This document shows positions 18,733 to 27,230 of a stretch of DNA of 64,000 bases, one piece after another. Every line of letters begins with the position of its first letter. The first letter of the stretch is position 1. Source of the stretch: Campylobacter rectus (lineage in GTDB: Bacteria; Campylobacterota; Campylobacteria; Campylobacterales; Campylobacteraceae); assembly GCF_004803795.1 (NCBI RefSeq), contig NZ_CP012543.1, forward strand, positions 2,108,001 to 2,172,000, read 5' to 3'. The notes under the pieces are model-generated. The model worked only from the letters and a program-made list of their open reading frames with translations, was not told the origin of the DNA and did not search any database. The translations under genes were made by a program, and so were the position numbers.

Positions 18733-20100
18733 TTGGCTAAAATTTTATATTACGACGCGAGCTGCGGCATTAGCGGCGATATGAATTTAGGCGCGCTGGT
18801 GGAGCTTGGAGTGGATTTTGACTATCTTTGCGCCGAGCTAAAGAAGTTAAATTTAGCCGGCGAATTTAAGCTCGTGCGCAAAAACGTGCTAAAAAACGGC
18901 ATCGCCGCGACAAAAATCGACGTCGTTTGCGCCGGGGAGCGGGGCAAGATTCCACCCGGGCTTTCTAGCGGTAAATTTTACTCGAACAGACTTTCGGGCG
19001 TTAAATTTGAAGCGGATAGATGCGAAAATATAAGGCAAAGCACGCACGCTAAATTTCACTCGCACTCCCGAAACCTCGGTCAAATTTTAAAGCTCGTCGA
19101 AACCTCGCAACTAAGCGCGTTCGTTAAAGATATGGCCGGCAAAATTTTTAAACAGATCGCGATCGCCGAAGCTAAAATGCACGGCGTAAGCGTATGGGAC
19201 GTGCATTTTCACGAGGTCGGCGCGATAGACTCTATCGTCGATGTGGTAGGTGCGGCGATCTGCATCGAAGCCCTTGGCGTTCCGCAAATTTTTACCTCGC
19301 AAATCGAGCTTGGAGGTGGATTTGTGCACTGCGCCCACGGTAAGCTAGCCGTGCCGGCCCCCGCGACGGCTGAGATTTTACGCGGAGCAAGCGTTAGCCT
19401 CGGGAGAGCGGATTTTGAGATGGCGACGCCGACGGGAGCTGCGATCTTAAAGGTCTGCGCGCGAAATTTAAGCGACACAGATCACCGTGAAGCGCCGCAA
19501 AATTTTAAAATTTTATCCGTAGGCTACGGCGCGGGCGACAAAGATGCCGCGGGCTTTGCAAACGTGCTTCGAGTGATGCTTTGCGAAACCGATGAGGAGC
19601 GCGGCGAAGGGGGCGAGCGAAATTTAGGCGCACGCCCTGGCTACGGCGAGGTTTGCAAGCAAATTTTAATCTCCACGAACATCGACGATATTGACGCCGA
19701 GAGCTTTGCGCTTGCGTGCGAAATTCTGCGCGAAAACGGTGCGCTGGACGTCTTTAGCAGGTCTATTTTTATGAAAAAGGGGCGCATGGGCTTTGAGCTA
19801 AACGCGCTGTGCCGCAAACAGGACGCGCAAAATTTAAAGGATCTGATATTTACGCACACGACAGCGATCGGCGTTCGCGAGATAGAGGTTGCTAAAACCG
19901 AGCTAAAGCGCGAGTTTGCGCGGGTGCAGACGAAATTCGGCGAGATAGGACTTAAGATTTCTGGCAGCGGCCAAACGCAAAAGGCAAAACCGGAATTTGA
20001 CGAGTGCAAGGCCGCGGCGCTCGCGCACGGCACGACGATCGAGCGGGTGCGAAAAGAGGCGCTGAAAATCTATGACGAAACTAGAAAAACTAGAGGCTGA
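18733..20100 (+). CDS. larC: nickel-pincer cofactor nickel insertion protein LarC
   Basis: The 455-residue protein inserts nickel into the pincer nucleotide in a CTP-dependent step, the last in cofactor synthesis. It begins KILYYDASCGISGDMNLGAL, with the family hallmark GISGDM, and has the HFHEVGAIDSIVDVVG motif near 157. The start codon is TTG at 18733, two bases after the larA stop. Unlike Lactobacillus plantarum, where larC is read through a programmed frameshift, this is one continuous frame. Residues about 65-105 form a poorly conserved Lys/Phe/Ser-rich insert before the His-rich HSHS element. It overlaps larE by 29 bases. Confidence 0.92.
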   Translation: MAKILYYDASCGISGDMNLGALVELGVDFDYLCAELKKLNLAGEFKLVRKNVLKNGIAATKIDVVCAGERGKIPPGLSSGKFYSNRLSGVKFEADRCENIRQSTHAKFHSHSRNLGQILKLVETSQLSAFVKDMAGKIFKQIAIAEAKMHGVSVWDVHFHEVGAIDSIVDVVGAAICIEALGVPQIFTSQIELGGGFVHCAHGKLAVPAPATAEILRGASVSLGRADFEMATPTGAAILKVCARNLSDTDHREAPQNFKILSVGYGAGDKDAAGFANVLRVMLCETDEERGEGGERNLGARPGYGEVCKQILISTNIDDIDAESFALACEILRENGALDVFSRSIFMKKGRMGFELNALCRKQDAQNLKDLIFTHTTAIGVREIEVAKTELKREFARVQTKFGEIGLKISGSGQTQKAKPEFDECKAAALAHGTTIERVRKEALKIYDETRKTRG

Positions 20101-20854
20101 TCTGCGCGGGCTTGGTGAACTCGCGGTCGCATTTAGCGGCGGCGCGGACAGCTCGCTGCTGCTGCGTGCGGCACACGGCGCGCTGGATGCACGAGCGATC
20201 GGCATAACGATAAGATCGCCATATATGTCGTCTCGCGAGATCGCGGAAGCCGTGGAATTTGCCCGCGCTTACGGCATCAGGCACGAAATTTTAGAGCTAG
20301 GCGTCGCGGAGGGGATCAAAAACAACCCAGAAAACCGCTGCTATCTGTGCAAAAAGGCGGTATTTTCGCGCCTGATCGAGCGCGCCCGTGAGCTTGGCTT
20401 TAGCCGCGTCGCAGACGGCACGAACCGCGATGATCTAGGCGAATATCGCCCGGGACTCAAAGCAAAAGAGGAGCTGGGCGTACTCTCGCCGCTGATAAAT
20501 TTAACTAAATCCGAGATCCGCGAGCTATCGCGCGAGCTGGGCTTACCCACCGCCGAAAAGCCCGGCTACGCGTGCTTGCTAACGCGCCTGCCGCATGGGC
20601 GCGAGATCGACCCGCACGAGCTAAATTTGATCGAAGCCGCGGAAAATCTACTCATCGCAAATGGCTACGCAAACGTCCGCGCGCGGTGCGACCGCAAAAA
20701 TATAAAGCTGCAAATGCCCTTTTCTAGCATGCGAGACTTCCTAAACGACGCGAAATTTAAAAGCGTCGTTAGACAGCTCTTGACGCTTGGCGCGGCGGAT
20801 GTAACGCTCGATCTAAAGGGGCTTCGAGAGGATGTTTTGCATGAGAGAGGATGA
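20072..20854 (+). CDS. larE: ATP-dependent sulfur transferase LarE
   Basis: The 260-residue PP-loop protein activates the carboxylated nicotinate nucleotide with ATP and transfers sulfur. The PP-loop AFSGGADSSLLLRA is at about residues 18-31. ENRCYLCKKAVF near 88 and the conserved C-terminal Cys in KPGYACLLTRLPHG (about 166-179) match the family; the latter corresponds to the sacrificial Cys176 of the L. plantarum enzyme. Further cysteines (the CYLC pair and one in RARCDRK) leave open whether it is a sacrificial or a cluster-dependent LarE. It starts inside larC. Confidence 0.9.
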   Translation: MTKLEKLEADLRGLGELAVAFSGGADSSLLLRAAHGALDARAIGITIRSPYMSSREIAEAVEFARAYGIRHEILELGVAEGIKNNPENRCYLCKKAVFSRLIERARELGFSRVADGTNRDDLGEYRPGLKAKEELGVLSPLINLTKSEIRELSRELGLPTAEKPGYACLLTRLPHGREIDPHELNLIEAAENLLIANGYANVRARCDRKNIKLQMPFSSMRDFLNDAKFKSVVRQLLTLGAADVTLDLKGLREDVLHERG

Positions 20855-20966
20855 AATTTTAGAACTTTTCGCTGGGATAAAAAGCGGCCGCGTGAGCAAG
20901 ATGAGGCGGTTTTGTGCGAGCAATTTTAGCGGCGTCGTGTGCGAGATCGCCGCGCTGGATGAGTAG
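20841..20966 (+). CDS. 41-codon ORF between larE and larB
   Basis: An ATG that overlaps the last 14 bases of larE opens a frame reading MREDEILELFAGIKSGRVS and ending in EIAALDE. It lies inside a dense operon and its N-terminus resembles that of the downstream LarB (MTKDEALNFIRAVKSGEKS), so it may be a remnant of a duplicated larB start, a small peptide, or chance. It is short and lacks any recognised domain. Confidence 0.35.
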   Translation: MREDEILELFAGIKSGRVSKMRRFCASNFSGVVCEIAALDE

Positions 20967-21007
20967 AAATTTTGCTCGATTTAAAGGGGTTGGCGGGGAG
21001 ATTTTAA

Positions 21008-21754
21008 ATGACGAAAGATGAGGCTTTAAATTTTATCCGCGCCGTAAAATCGGGCGAAAAGAGCGAGCGCGAAGCAATAGAGCTCTTGCGCGATTTTCCT
21101 TTTAGCGATGTGGGCTGCGCCAAGATCGACACTCAGCGCGCCCTGCGAAACGGCGCGGGCGAGGTGATCTACGGCGAGGGCAAAACCGATGATGAAATTT
21201 TACGCATCGCAGAGGCGATCGGCGCGAGAGGGCAAAATATCCTGATCACGCGCACGAACGAGCGGGTTTTCAAGCGGCTGCGCGAAATCTTGCCGCAGGC
21301 GGAGTTTAACGCTCGCGGCCGCGTCATCAGCGTCAAATTTAGCAAGCCCGCGCTCACGCAAAGCTACATCGCGATAGTATCTGCCGGCACCGCCGACGGC
21401 GCTGTAGTGGAGGAGGCGTACGAGACGGCGAGATTTCTAGGCAACGACGTGCGTAAATTTAGCGACGCGGGCGTGGCGGGACTGCATAGGCTGATCGCAA
21501 ATTTAGAGCAGATACGCGGCGCAAAGGTCGTGATCGCGGTAGCCGGCATGGAGGGCGCGCTAGCTAGCGTGCTTGCAGGCCTCGTGAGAGTGCCCGTGAT
21601 CGCAGTGCCCACCAGCGTAGGATACGGAGCGAGCTTCGGCGGGCTGGCGGCGCTGCTAGCGATGCTAAACAGCTGCGCAAACGGCGTTAGCGTCGTTAAT
21701 ATCGACAATGGCTTCGGCGCCGCGTATAACGCGAGCCTGATAAATCATCTCTAA
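21008..21754 (+). CDS. larB: nickel-pincer cofactor biosynthesis carboxylase LarB
   Basis: The 248-residue enzyme carboxylates and hydrolyses nicotinic acid adenine dinucleotide, the first step of pincer cofactor synthesis. The N-terminal family motif VGCAKIDTQRALRNG is near residue 36 and GEVIYGEGKTDDEI near 51. The C-terminal half is an AIR carboxylase-like domain with SAGTADGAVVEEA and VGYGASFGGLAALLAMLNSC. Length is typical. It lies within the lar operon 41 bases after the small ORF. Confidence 0.94.
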   Translation: MTKDEALNFIRAVKSGEKSEREAIELLRDFPFSDVGCAKIDTQRALRNGAGEVIYGEGKTDDEILRIAEAIGARGQNILITRTNERVFKRLREILPQAEFNARGRVISVKFSKPALTQSYIAIVSAGTADGAVVEEAYETARFLGNDVRKFSDAGVAGLHRLIANLEQIRGAKVVIAVAGMEGALASVLAGLVRVPVIAVPTSVGYGASFGGLAALLAMLNSCANGVSVVNIDNGFGAAYNASLINHL

Positions 21755-21806
21755 ATTTACGTCCGCCGCGCTGGTCAAATTAAAAGCCAAATTTAAAAGG
21801 AAAGCG

Positions 21807-22265
21807 TTGCGAGAGGAAAATTTAAGAGAGCAAAAAAGTGCCGCAAAGCTCGCGCAAAAGCCGCAAACGAGGCAAAGCACGCGAACGAGGCTAGCGTTTT
21901 TAGCCGCGGCGGTCCTGATTTTGGCGGCTGAAATTTACATCGCGATCTGCGTAAAGGGCGGCTTCATGCGCCACTACGCGGGCGACGTTTTGGCCGTCAT
22001 CTTGCTTTATGCGCTTGCGAGGGCTACATTTGGCGCGCCGCCGTCAAATTTGCCGCTTAAAATTTTCGCGTTTGCGGCGGCTTTGGAGCTCGCGCAGTAT
22101 TTGGGAGCCGTGCAAATTTTAGGCATAGAAAATAAAATTTTAAAAGTAATGATCGGCGGGACGTTAGACTTCGCCGATCTGCTCTGCTACGCTGCGGGCT
22201 GCGTGCTAGCGGGCGCGTATGAAAAATTTGAAAGTAAAAACCGGCAAAGGAGAAGCGATGGATAA
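21807..22265 (+). CDS. DUF2809-like small membrane protein
   Basis: The 152-residue protein has about four membrane segments (near 29-48, 53-70, 82-100 and 125-145) and the DUF2809-type element HYAGDVLAVILLYALARA near residue 55. The TTG start at 21807 is chosen because AAAAGG lies 8 bases upstream. The basic N-terminal 28 residues should be cytoplasmic. It overlaps ttdA by 8 bases, so it belongs to the operon. Its function is unknown. A link to the pincer pathway or to substrate transport is only suggested by position. Confidence 0.75.
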   Translation: MREENLREQKSAAKLAQKPQTRQSTRTRLAFLAAAVLILAAEIYIAICVKGGFMRHYAGDVLAVILLYALARATFGAPPSNLPLKIFAFAAALELAQYLGAVQILGIENKILKVMIGGTLDFADLLCYAAGCVLAGAYEKFESKNRQRRSDG

Positions 22266-23157
22266 AGAAAAAGCCGCGCAAAAGATGACCGAGGTCATGG
22301 CGAAATTCGTCGGCTACACGGGCAAGGTGCTGCCCGACGACGTGACGGCAAAGCTGAGCGAGCTTAGTGAGCGCGAGACGCAGCCGCTGGCAAAAGAGAT
22401 CTACAAAACGATGTTTGAAAACCAGCGCCTTGCAAAGCAGCTAGATCGTCCATCCTGCCAGGATACGGGCGTGATCCAGTTTTTCGTGCGCTGCGGAGCG
22501 AACTTCCCGCTCATCGGCGAGCTTGAGGAGCTACTGCGAGAGGCTGTACTGCGAGCGACGCGCGAAGCTCCGCTGCGTCACAACAGCGTCGAGACATTTG
22601 ACGAGTACAACACCGGCAAAAACGTCGGCAAGGGCACGCCTAGCGTATTTTGGGAGATCATGCCGCAAAGCAGCGAGTGTGAGATCCACACCTACATGGC
22701 GGGCGGCGGCTGTAGCCTGCCCGGCAAGGCAACCGTGCTGATGCCGGGCATGGGCTACGAAGGCGTCGTGAAATTCGTCATGGATATCATGACGAGCTAC
22801 GGCATAAACGCCTGTCCGCCGCTGCTAGTTGGCGTGGGCATCGGCACCTCGATCGACGTGGCGTCCCTACTATCTAAAAAAGCGCTGATGAGACCGCTAG
22901 GCTCGCATAATCCAAACGACCGAGCCGCGCTAACCGAAAAGCTGCTCGAAGAGGGCATCAATAAAATCGGCCTGGGCCCGCAAGGCATGAGCGGCGCGAG
23001 CTCCGTGATGGGCGTGCATATACAAAACTGCGCCCGCCACCCAAGCGTCATCGCCGTCGCCGTAAACGTGGGCTGCTGGTCGCACCGCAAAGGCCACATC
23101 ATCTGGGACGCGGGGCTAAATTTTGCCGTAAAATCGCACAAGGAGTTCGCGCTATGA
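22258..23157 (+). CDS. ttdA: L(+)-tartrate dehydratase / class I fumarate hydratase, alpha subunit
   Basis: The 299-residue alpha subunit carries the catalytic [4Fe-4S] site of a two-subunit class I hydro-lyase. Start is placed at 22258, with AAGGAG 6 bases upstream, rather than at an earlier ATG. The sequence tracks E. coli TtdA throughout: cluster Cys in RPSCQDTG, in AGGGCSLPG and in [10 protein letters not shown], plus [17 protein letters not shown]. The reaction could be tartrate to oxaloacetate or fumarate/malate interconversion; campylobacters use such pairs in both roles. It overlaps ttdB by 4 bases. Confidence 0.9.
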   Translation: MDKEKAAQKMTEVMAKFVGYTGKVLPDDVTAKLSELSERETQPLAKEIYKTMFENQRLAKQLDRPSCQDTGVIQFFVRCGANFPLIGELEELLREAVLRATREAPLRHNSVETFDEYNTGKNVGKGTPSVFWEIMPQSSECEIHTYMAGGGCSLPGKATVLMPGMGYEGVVKFVMDIMTSYGINACPPLLVGVGIGTSIDVASLLSKKALMRPLGSHNPNDRAALTEKLLEEGINKIGLGPQGMSGASSVMGVHIQNCARHPSVIAVAVNVGCWSHRKGHIIWDAGLNFAVKSHKEFAL

Positions 23158-23765
23158 GTAAGAAAATTTTAACCACGCCGATCAAGGCCGAGGATCTGGC
23201 GGATATCAAGATCGGCGACGTCATATACCTCACGGGGCACATCGTCACCTGCCGCGACGTGCCGCACAGACGCGTCGTGCAGGAGGGTCGCGAGCTGCCG
23301 CTAGATATCAGGGGTGGCGCGATCCTGCACGCAGGGCCGATCATCAGAAAAACGGGCGAAAAAAGCTTTGAGATGGTCTCGGTCGGACCTACGACTAGCA
23401 TGCGGATGGAGAAATTCGAGCGCGAGTTTATCGCCAAAACTGGCGTGCGCCTGATAGTGGGCAAAGGCGGCATGGGCGAAGGCACGATGAGCGGCTGCAA
23501 GGAGTTTGGCGCGATACACTGCGTATTTCCCGCGGGCTGCGCGGTGGTCGCCGCGACGCAGGTCGAGGAGATCGAGAGCGCGGACTGGACGGAGCTTGGG
23601 ATGCCTGAGACGCTGTGGAAGTGTCGCGTGAAGGAGTTTGGCCCGCTCATCGTCTCCATAGACGCGCACGGAAATAATCTTTTTGAGCAGAACAAGGTCA
23701 AATTTAACGAGAAAAAGGACGCGGCGCTGGCTGAAATTTTACCGCAGGTCGGGTTTATAAAATAG
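23154..23765 (+). CDS. ttdB: L(+)-tartrate dehydratase / class I fumarate hydratase, beta subunit
   Basis: The 203-residue beta subunit completes the dehydratase active site. It matches E. coli TtdB almost end to end, from [13 protein letters not shown] and [16 protein letters not shown] through [17 protein letters not shown] to [20 protein letters not shown]. It is the last gene of the lar-ttd operon and starts inside ttdA by the usual 4-base ATGA overlap. No clear terminator follows, though an imperfect inverted repeat begins at the stop codon. Confidence 0.92.
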   Translation: MSKKILTTPIKAEDLADIKIGDVIYLTGHIVTCRDVPHRRVVQEGRELPLDIRGGAILHAGPIIRKTGEKSFEMVSVGPTTSMRMEKFEREFIAKTGVRLIVGKGGMGEGTMSGCKEFGAIHCVFPAGCAVVAATQVEEIESADWTELGMPETLWKCRVKEFGPLIVSIDAHGNNLFEQNKVKFNEKKDAALAEILPQVGFIK

Positions 23766-24125
23766 TTAAATTTTGGTGGCTTGCACTTTAAATTCTACGC
23801 CTTAAATTTTTACGCCTTGCCACTAAATTTTAAAATTTATCGCTCTAGCGAGGGGCAAATTTTAAGGGCTTTATTCGGATAAATATACGTTGACGGGCGG
23901 CGAAGCGACAAACGCCGCGGCGAGCAGCGACACGAGATCCGCTTAAAATTTGCGCTAAATTTTAAGTTTTAGCAGGCTCTTATGCGTGACGGCCTGCATC
24001 TTAAATTTAGCGAATTTATAAATTTGAGCGAGTTTCCCTGCGCGGCGGCTAAATTTGTCGCGACACGGTTTGCGTTTCGTAAATTTACCGCAAAAGCGGT
24101 GAAATAAACATTTAATGGAGCTTTT
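23766..24125. other. intergenic region after ttdB
   Basis: About 360 bases with no supported ORF. It begins with an imperfect inverted repeat (TTAAATTTTGGTGGC against GCCACTAAATTTTAA, loop about 40 bases) that may act in termination. AAATTT hexamers are frequent. The last part must hold the promoter of the GDSL lipoprotein gene. Confidence 0.45.
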
Positions 24126-24755
24126 ATGAGAAAATTTTACATGATATTGCTTGTCGCGCTCGTTGCGCTATCTATCGCAGCTTGCGGCGGCAAGGGCAAA
24201 GAACGCCCGCTACCGGCCGGCAGCGTCGTGGTGGCTTTGGGCGACTCGATCACGCAGGGAGTGGGCGCGAGCGAACAGACCGCGTGGCCTGCGCTTTTGG
24301 CGCGCTCAAGCGGCTGGCGGGTGATAAACGCGGGAGTTTCGGGCGACGATAGCGCTCAGGCTTTGGCGCGTTTGCCCGCGCTTTTGCGAGAATATAAACC
24401 CGCGCTCGTAATAGTTAGCATCGGCGGCAACGACTTTTTGCGCGCTCAGTCAAGCTCCGTTACGCGCGCCAATATCGCCGCCGTCTTGCGCACGGTAAAA
24501 GAGAGCGGTAGCCGCGCCGTGCTGATCGGCGTCCCAAAGCCCACCGTCGGTGCGGCTCTTGGGATATTTAGCGATCACGAGCTGTATAAGGAGCTGGCGA
24601 AGGAATACGGCGTGCCTTTGCTCTCCGGCGCGTGGGGCGACGTGATGAAACAAAGCCGCCTGATGTCCGATCAGATCCACCCAAATGCTGCGGGCTACGC
24701 GGAATTTGCCGCGCATCTAGAAAAATTTCTGCGCAAACAGGGGTTTTTGCGGTGA
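24126..24755 (+). CDS. GDSL/SGNH-family lipoprotein esterase
   Basis: The 209-residue protein is a predicted lipoprotein: hydrophobic leader 6-19 ending in the lipobox LSIAAC, with Cys at residue 20. The mature part is a SGNH hydrolase of the TesA type: block I ALGDSITQG (nucleophile Ser near 39), the block II Gly in INAGVSGDD, block III GGND near 101 and block V DQIHPNAAGY near 188 with the catalytic Asp/His. It would act on acyl esters in the periplasm or at a membrane face. It is a single gene between non-coding stretches. Confidence 0.9.
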   Translation: MRKFYMILLVALVALSIAACGGKGKERPLPAGSVVVALGDSITQGVGASEQTAWPALLARSSGWRVINAGVSGDDSAQALARLPALLREYKPALVIVSIGGNDFLRAQSSSVTRANIAAVLRTVKESGSRAVLIGVPKPTVGAALGIFSDHELYKELAKEYGVPLLSGAWGDVMKQSRLMSDQIHPNAAGYAEFAAHLEKFLRKQGFLR

Positions 24756-24814
24756 GTTGCTTGGTTTGCGGATTTTTGCGGGATGAGCTTTAATTTACAT
24801 CAAATTCTTTAAAT

Positions 24815-26138
24815 TTACGAACCGAACGCGAGCTTAAATTTAAGACTATCCATGTCGGCCGCCTTAAATTTAATGAGTATCGGCAGAAACGAAAAATTCT
24901 CAGCATCTTTGCGTTGCGCCTTATTTTTCTCCGCGAATTTCACGCTTGCGTAGAGGTAGCTTGCAAGCCCCAGTGTACCCAGTATCGCGCCTGCCTCGCC
25001 TATGTGCCAAAGCCCGAATTTCGTTGCGATCTGATGTCCTAAAAGCGCTTCGACGCCGATGCCTACGTCATAAATCGCCGAGCAGATCGATATCGCGACA
25101 TCGGTAGCATCCGGAGCTAGCGCCAAAACTTTAATCTACAAGCAAAGCCCGAAGCCAAAAATCCCCACTCCCCAAACGAAAGCCGCGAGCAGCAGTGCTG
25201 CGCCCTCTGCGACAAAAGCTTTTAGCCTCAGCACCGAGGCTGGGATAAAGAGGATAGAGCAGATCAAAAAGGCGTTCGCAAATGAGCGGTAAAGCTTTGA
25301 AAAAAGCACGCTCGCGGCGATGCCCGAAGCGCTGAATGCAAGCGGGACGTAGGTTGCGAAGTGATTGCCCGCGAGGTTAAATTTCGCCACAAATGGCTCT
25401 ATGTAGCTATATGTCGTAAAATGCGCGCCTACGATCAAAAACGTCAGCAGATACAAAGCAAGCAGCAGCGGGCGCTTTGCTAGCATCGGCAGACTCGCAA
25501 GAGAGCCCGCGCGGCGGCTTAGCAAAAACGGTAAAATTTTACAAAGAAACAGCGTCTCTGCCGCCGCAAGCGCGCCGATTGCGAAAAACGTAATCCTCCA
25601 GCCCAAAAGCTCACCGACCACGCGCCCCAAAGGAAGCCCTAAAACCATCGCAAGCGAAGTGCTAAAGCCAGCATACCGATGGCTTGAGAGCCTTTGTTTA
25701 TCGGCGCTAGGCGCACGACGAGCGATGAGGTGATCGACCAAAAGATCGCGTGCAAAATCGCGATGCCCAGTCGCGCTATTACCAAAACGGCGAAATTCCA
25801 CGCTACCGCCGCTAGGACGTGGCTTAGCGTAAATAGCGCTAAAAGTCGCAAAAGCAGCCTCTTGCGCTCTAGTTTCGAGGTTAGCAGCATCAGCGACAGC
25901 GAAAGGATACTCACCGCCCACGCGTAGACGGTGATTATGAGGCTACGCTAGTAACGTCCATCTCAAAATCCGCCGCTATGTCGCTCAGCAGGGCCACGGG
26001 GATAAATTCCGTCGTGTTAAAAATAAAGGTGGCAAACGCCAGCGCGATAACTCTCGCGTAAGCGATTTTGTGGACGTTTATCGGTTTTTCTTTGGGCTTT
26101 TAAATTTGGCTTTAAATTTTGAGCGTTTGCGGCTTGCA
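24815..26138 (-). pseudogene. broken MFS efflux transporter, SotB-like
   Basis: Pieces in three frames together match E. coli SotB in order. [20 protein letters not shown] (about 26040-25980) ends in TAA. ITVYAWAVSILSLSLMLL resumes in another frame (25930-25660). LAMVLGLPLGRVVGELLGWR is in a third frame (25655-25136). After an in-frame TAG, KVLALAPDATDVAISI continues to 24815. The TAG stands where SotB has Gln (CAG). At least two frameshifts and one nonsense change are needed, and a further shift near 26060 is likely between an ATG at 26138 and the first piece. It should not make a working sugar-efflux pump. Confidence 0.88.
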
Positions 26139-26225
26139 TCTGCTTTGCTCGGAATTTTAAAATTCCGCGCCGTATATATGTGCCGCGTTTCGCGCTAAAT
26201 TCTAAGCGGAGGATTATAGCGAAAT

Positions 26226-26420
26226 TTAGCTTTTGTGCAATCTGCAAAATAAACGAACAAATTCGCCTCGTGCCAGCTCATTTATATCGCGAAGGCGAAT
26301 GCACATAATCGCTTGAGCTTTTGGATCCTGATATGGCCAAGATACTTTATTTCTTGCCTTATGACGGCGATGAACTACAAAATTAGCTAAATTTGCAGAA
26401 AAGCCAATGGGATTATATTA
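26226..26420 (-). pseudogene. possible gene remnant, unknown
   Basis: A 64-codon minus-strand frame without an ATG near its beginning reads like real protein: NPIGFSANLANFVVHRR, then KVSWPYQDPKAQAIMCIRL and ARGEFVRLFC before TAA at 26226. Codon use fits the genome. It may be the last piece of a lost gene between the sotB remnant and gntR. The family is not recognised, and chance cannot be excluded. Confidence 0.35.
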
Positions 26421-26498
26421 AATTTAGCCGCCGCTTGCGGGCGGTTTAAATTTTAATACGTTTTGTTTAACGCGCCTATCTCGGTGCCTTTAAATTTT

Positions 26499-27158
26499 TT
26501 AAAGGACGCTATTTATCGCATCCTCTAAAATTTCTCTTGTTTTGGCGGTGTGTTCGACGCTAAGCCTGATCAATTTTTCTAAATTTTTCTCCTCGTAGGC
26601 GCCCAGGATCGCTCTGTGTTCGGCATTGGACGATTTGATATGCGATTTTTTATACAGCAACGAAAGCGATACGTAAGGGATCGCCGCCGATATTAAATTT
26701 TCCACGATCGCAAACGCCCTGCTGCCCGCCTCGCTTTGCCAAAAGCATCTGTGGAAATCGGCATTTAGCAGCGCCCATTCGTTTAGATCTTTGCACTCTT
26801 CTATCTTTTGTTGTATCTCCGATGCCTTTTTGAGACACTCCTTGCTATATTTCGCAAATCCGTCCGAGATCAGCTTGGGCTCTAGTAAAATTCTCAAATC
26901 GTAAATTTCTTTTGCGTCTTTGTAACAAAGCCCCTTTACGATCGCGCCTTTATACGGATCAAAGCTTATCAGACCTTCGGCGGTAAGGATCTTTAGAGCT
27001 TCTCTCGCGGGCGTTTGGCTGACGTTAAATTTTTTTGAAATTTCATTTTGCGTGAGCCTGCTTCCGGATTTGATCTTGCCGTTTAAAATCTCCCGACTTA
27101 GGCTGTGAACGATAAATTCCGTCGTGGTCATAGGACGGCTCGAGTTATCATATATCAT
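26499..27158 (-). CDS. GntR-family regulator, FCD (FadR-like) subfamily
   Basis: The 219-residue regulator has an N-terminal winged helix with RLTQNEISKKFNVSQTPAREALKIL at about 38-62, the GntR signature, and an all-helical FCD ligand-binding domain from about 85. FCD proteins often sense organic acids and use a metal through Asp/His residues. Here DLRILLEPKL and NADFHRCFW supply such positions. It lies downstream of the asparaginase gene on the same strand, with the permease divergent, so it probably controls this cluster and itself. The effector is unknown. Confidence 0.9.
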   Translation of the reverse strand: MIYDNSSRPMTTTEFIVHSLSREILNGKIKSGSRLTQNEISKKFNVSQTPAREALKILTAEGLISFDPYKGAIVKGLCYKDAKEIYDLRILLEPKLISDGFAKYSKECLKKASEIQQKIEECKDLNEWALLNADFHRCFWQSEAGSRAFAIVENLISAAIPYVSLSLLYKKSHIKSSNAEHRAILGAYEEKNLEKLIRLSVEHTAKTREILEDAINSVL

Positions 27159-27186
27159 CTATGCAAATCTCCGAATTTTTAGGAGT

Positions 27187-27192
27187 ATTATA
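27187..27192 (-). promoter_or_regulatory. -10 box of gntR promoter
   Basis: TATAAT on the minus strand, 29 bases before the gntR start. The surrounding TATTATACATA resembles TATTATATATA at 28271-28281 before the divergent permease gene, so both could include a binding site for the regulator. Inference from two sites only. Confidence 0.45.
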
Positions 27193-27230
27193 CATAAAAA
27201 AGCGGTATAAAATAAGTCGAAAGCCAAATT

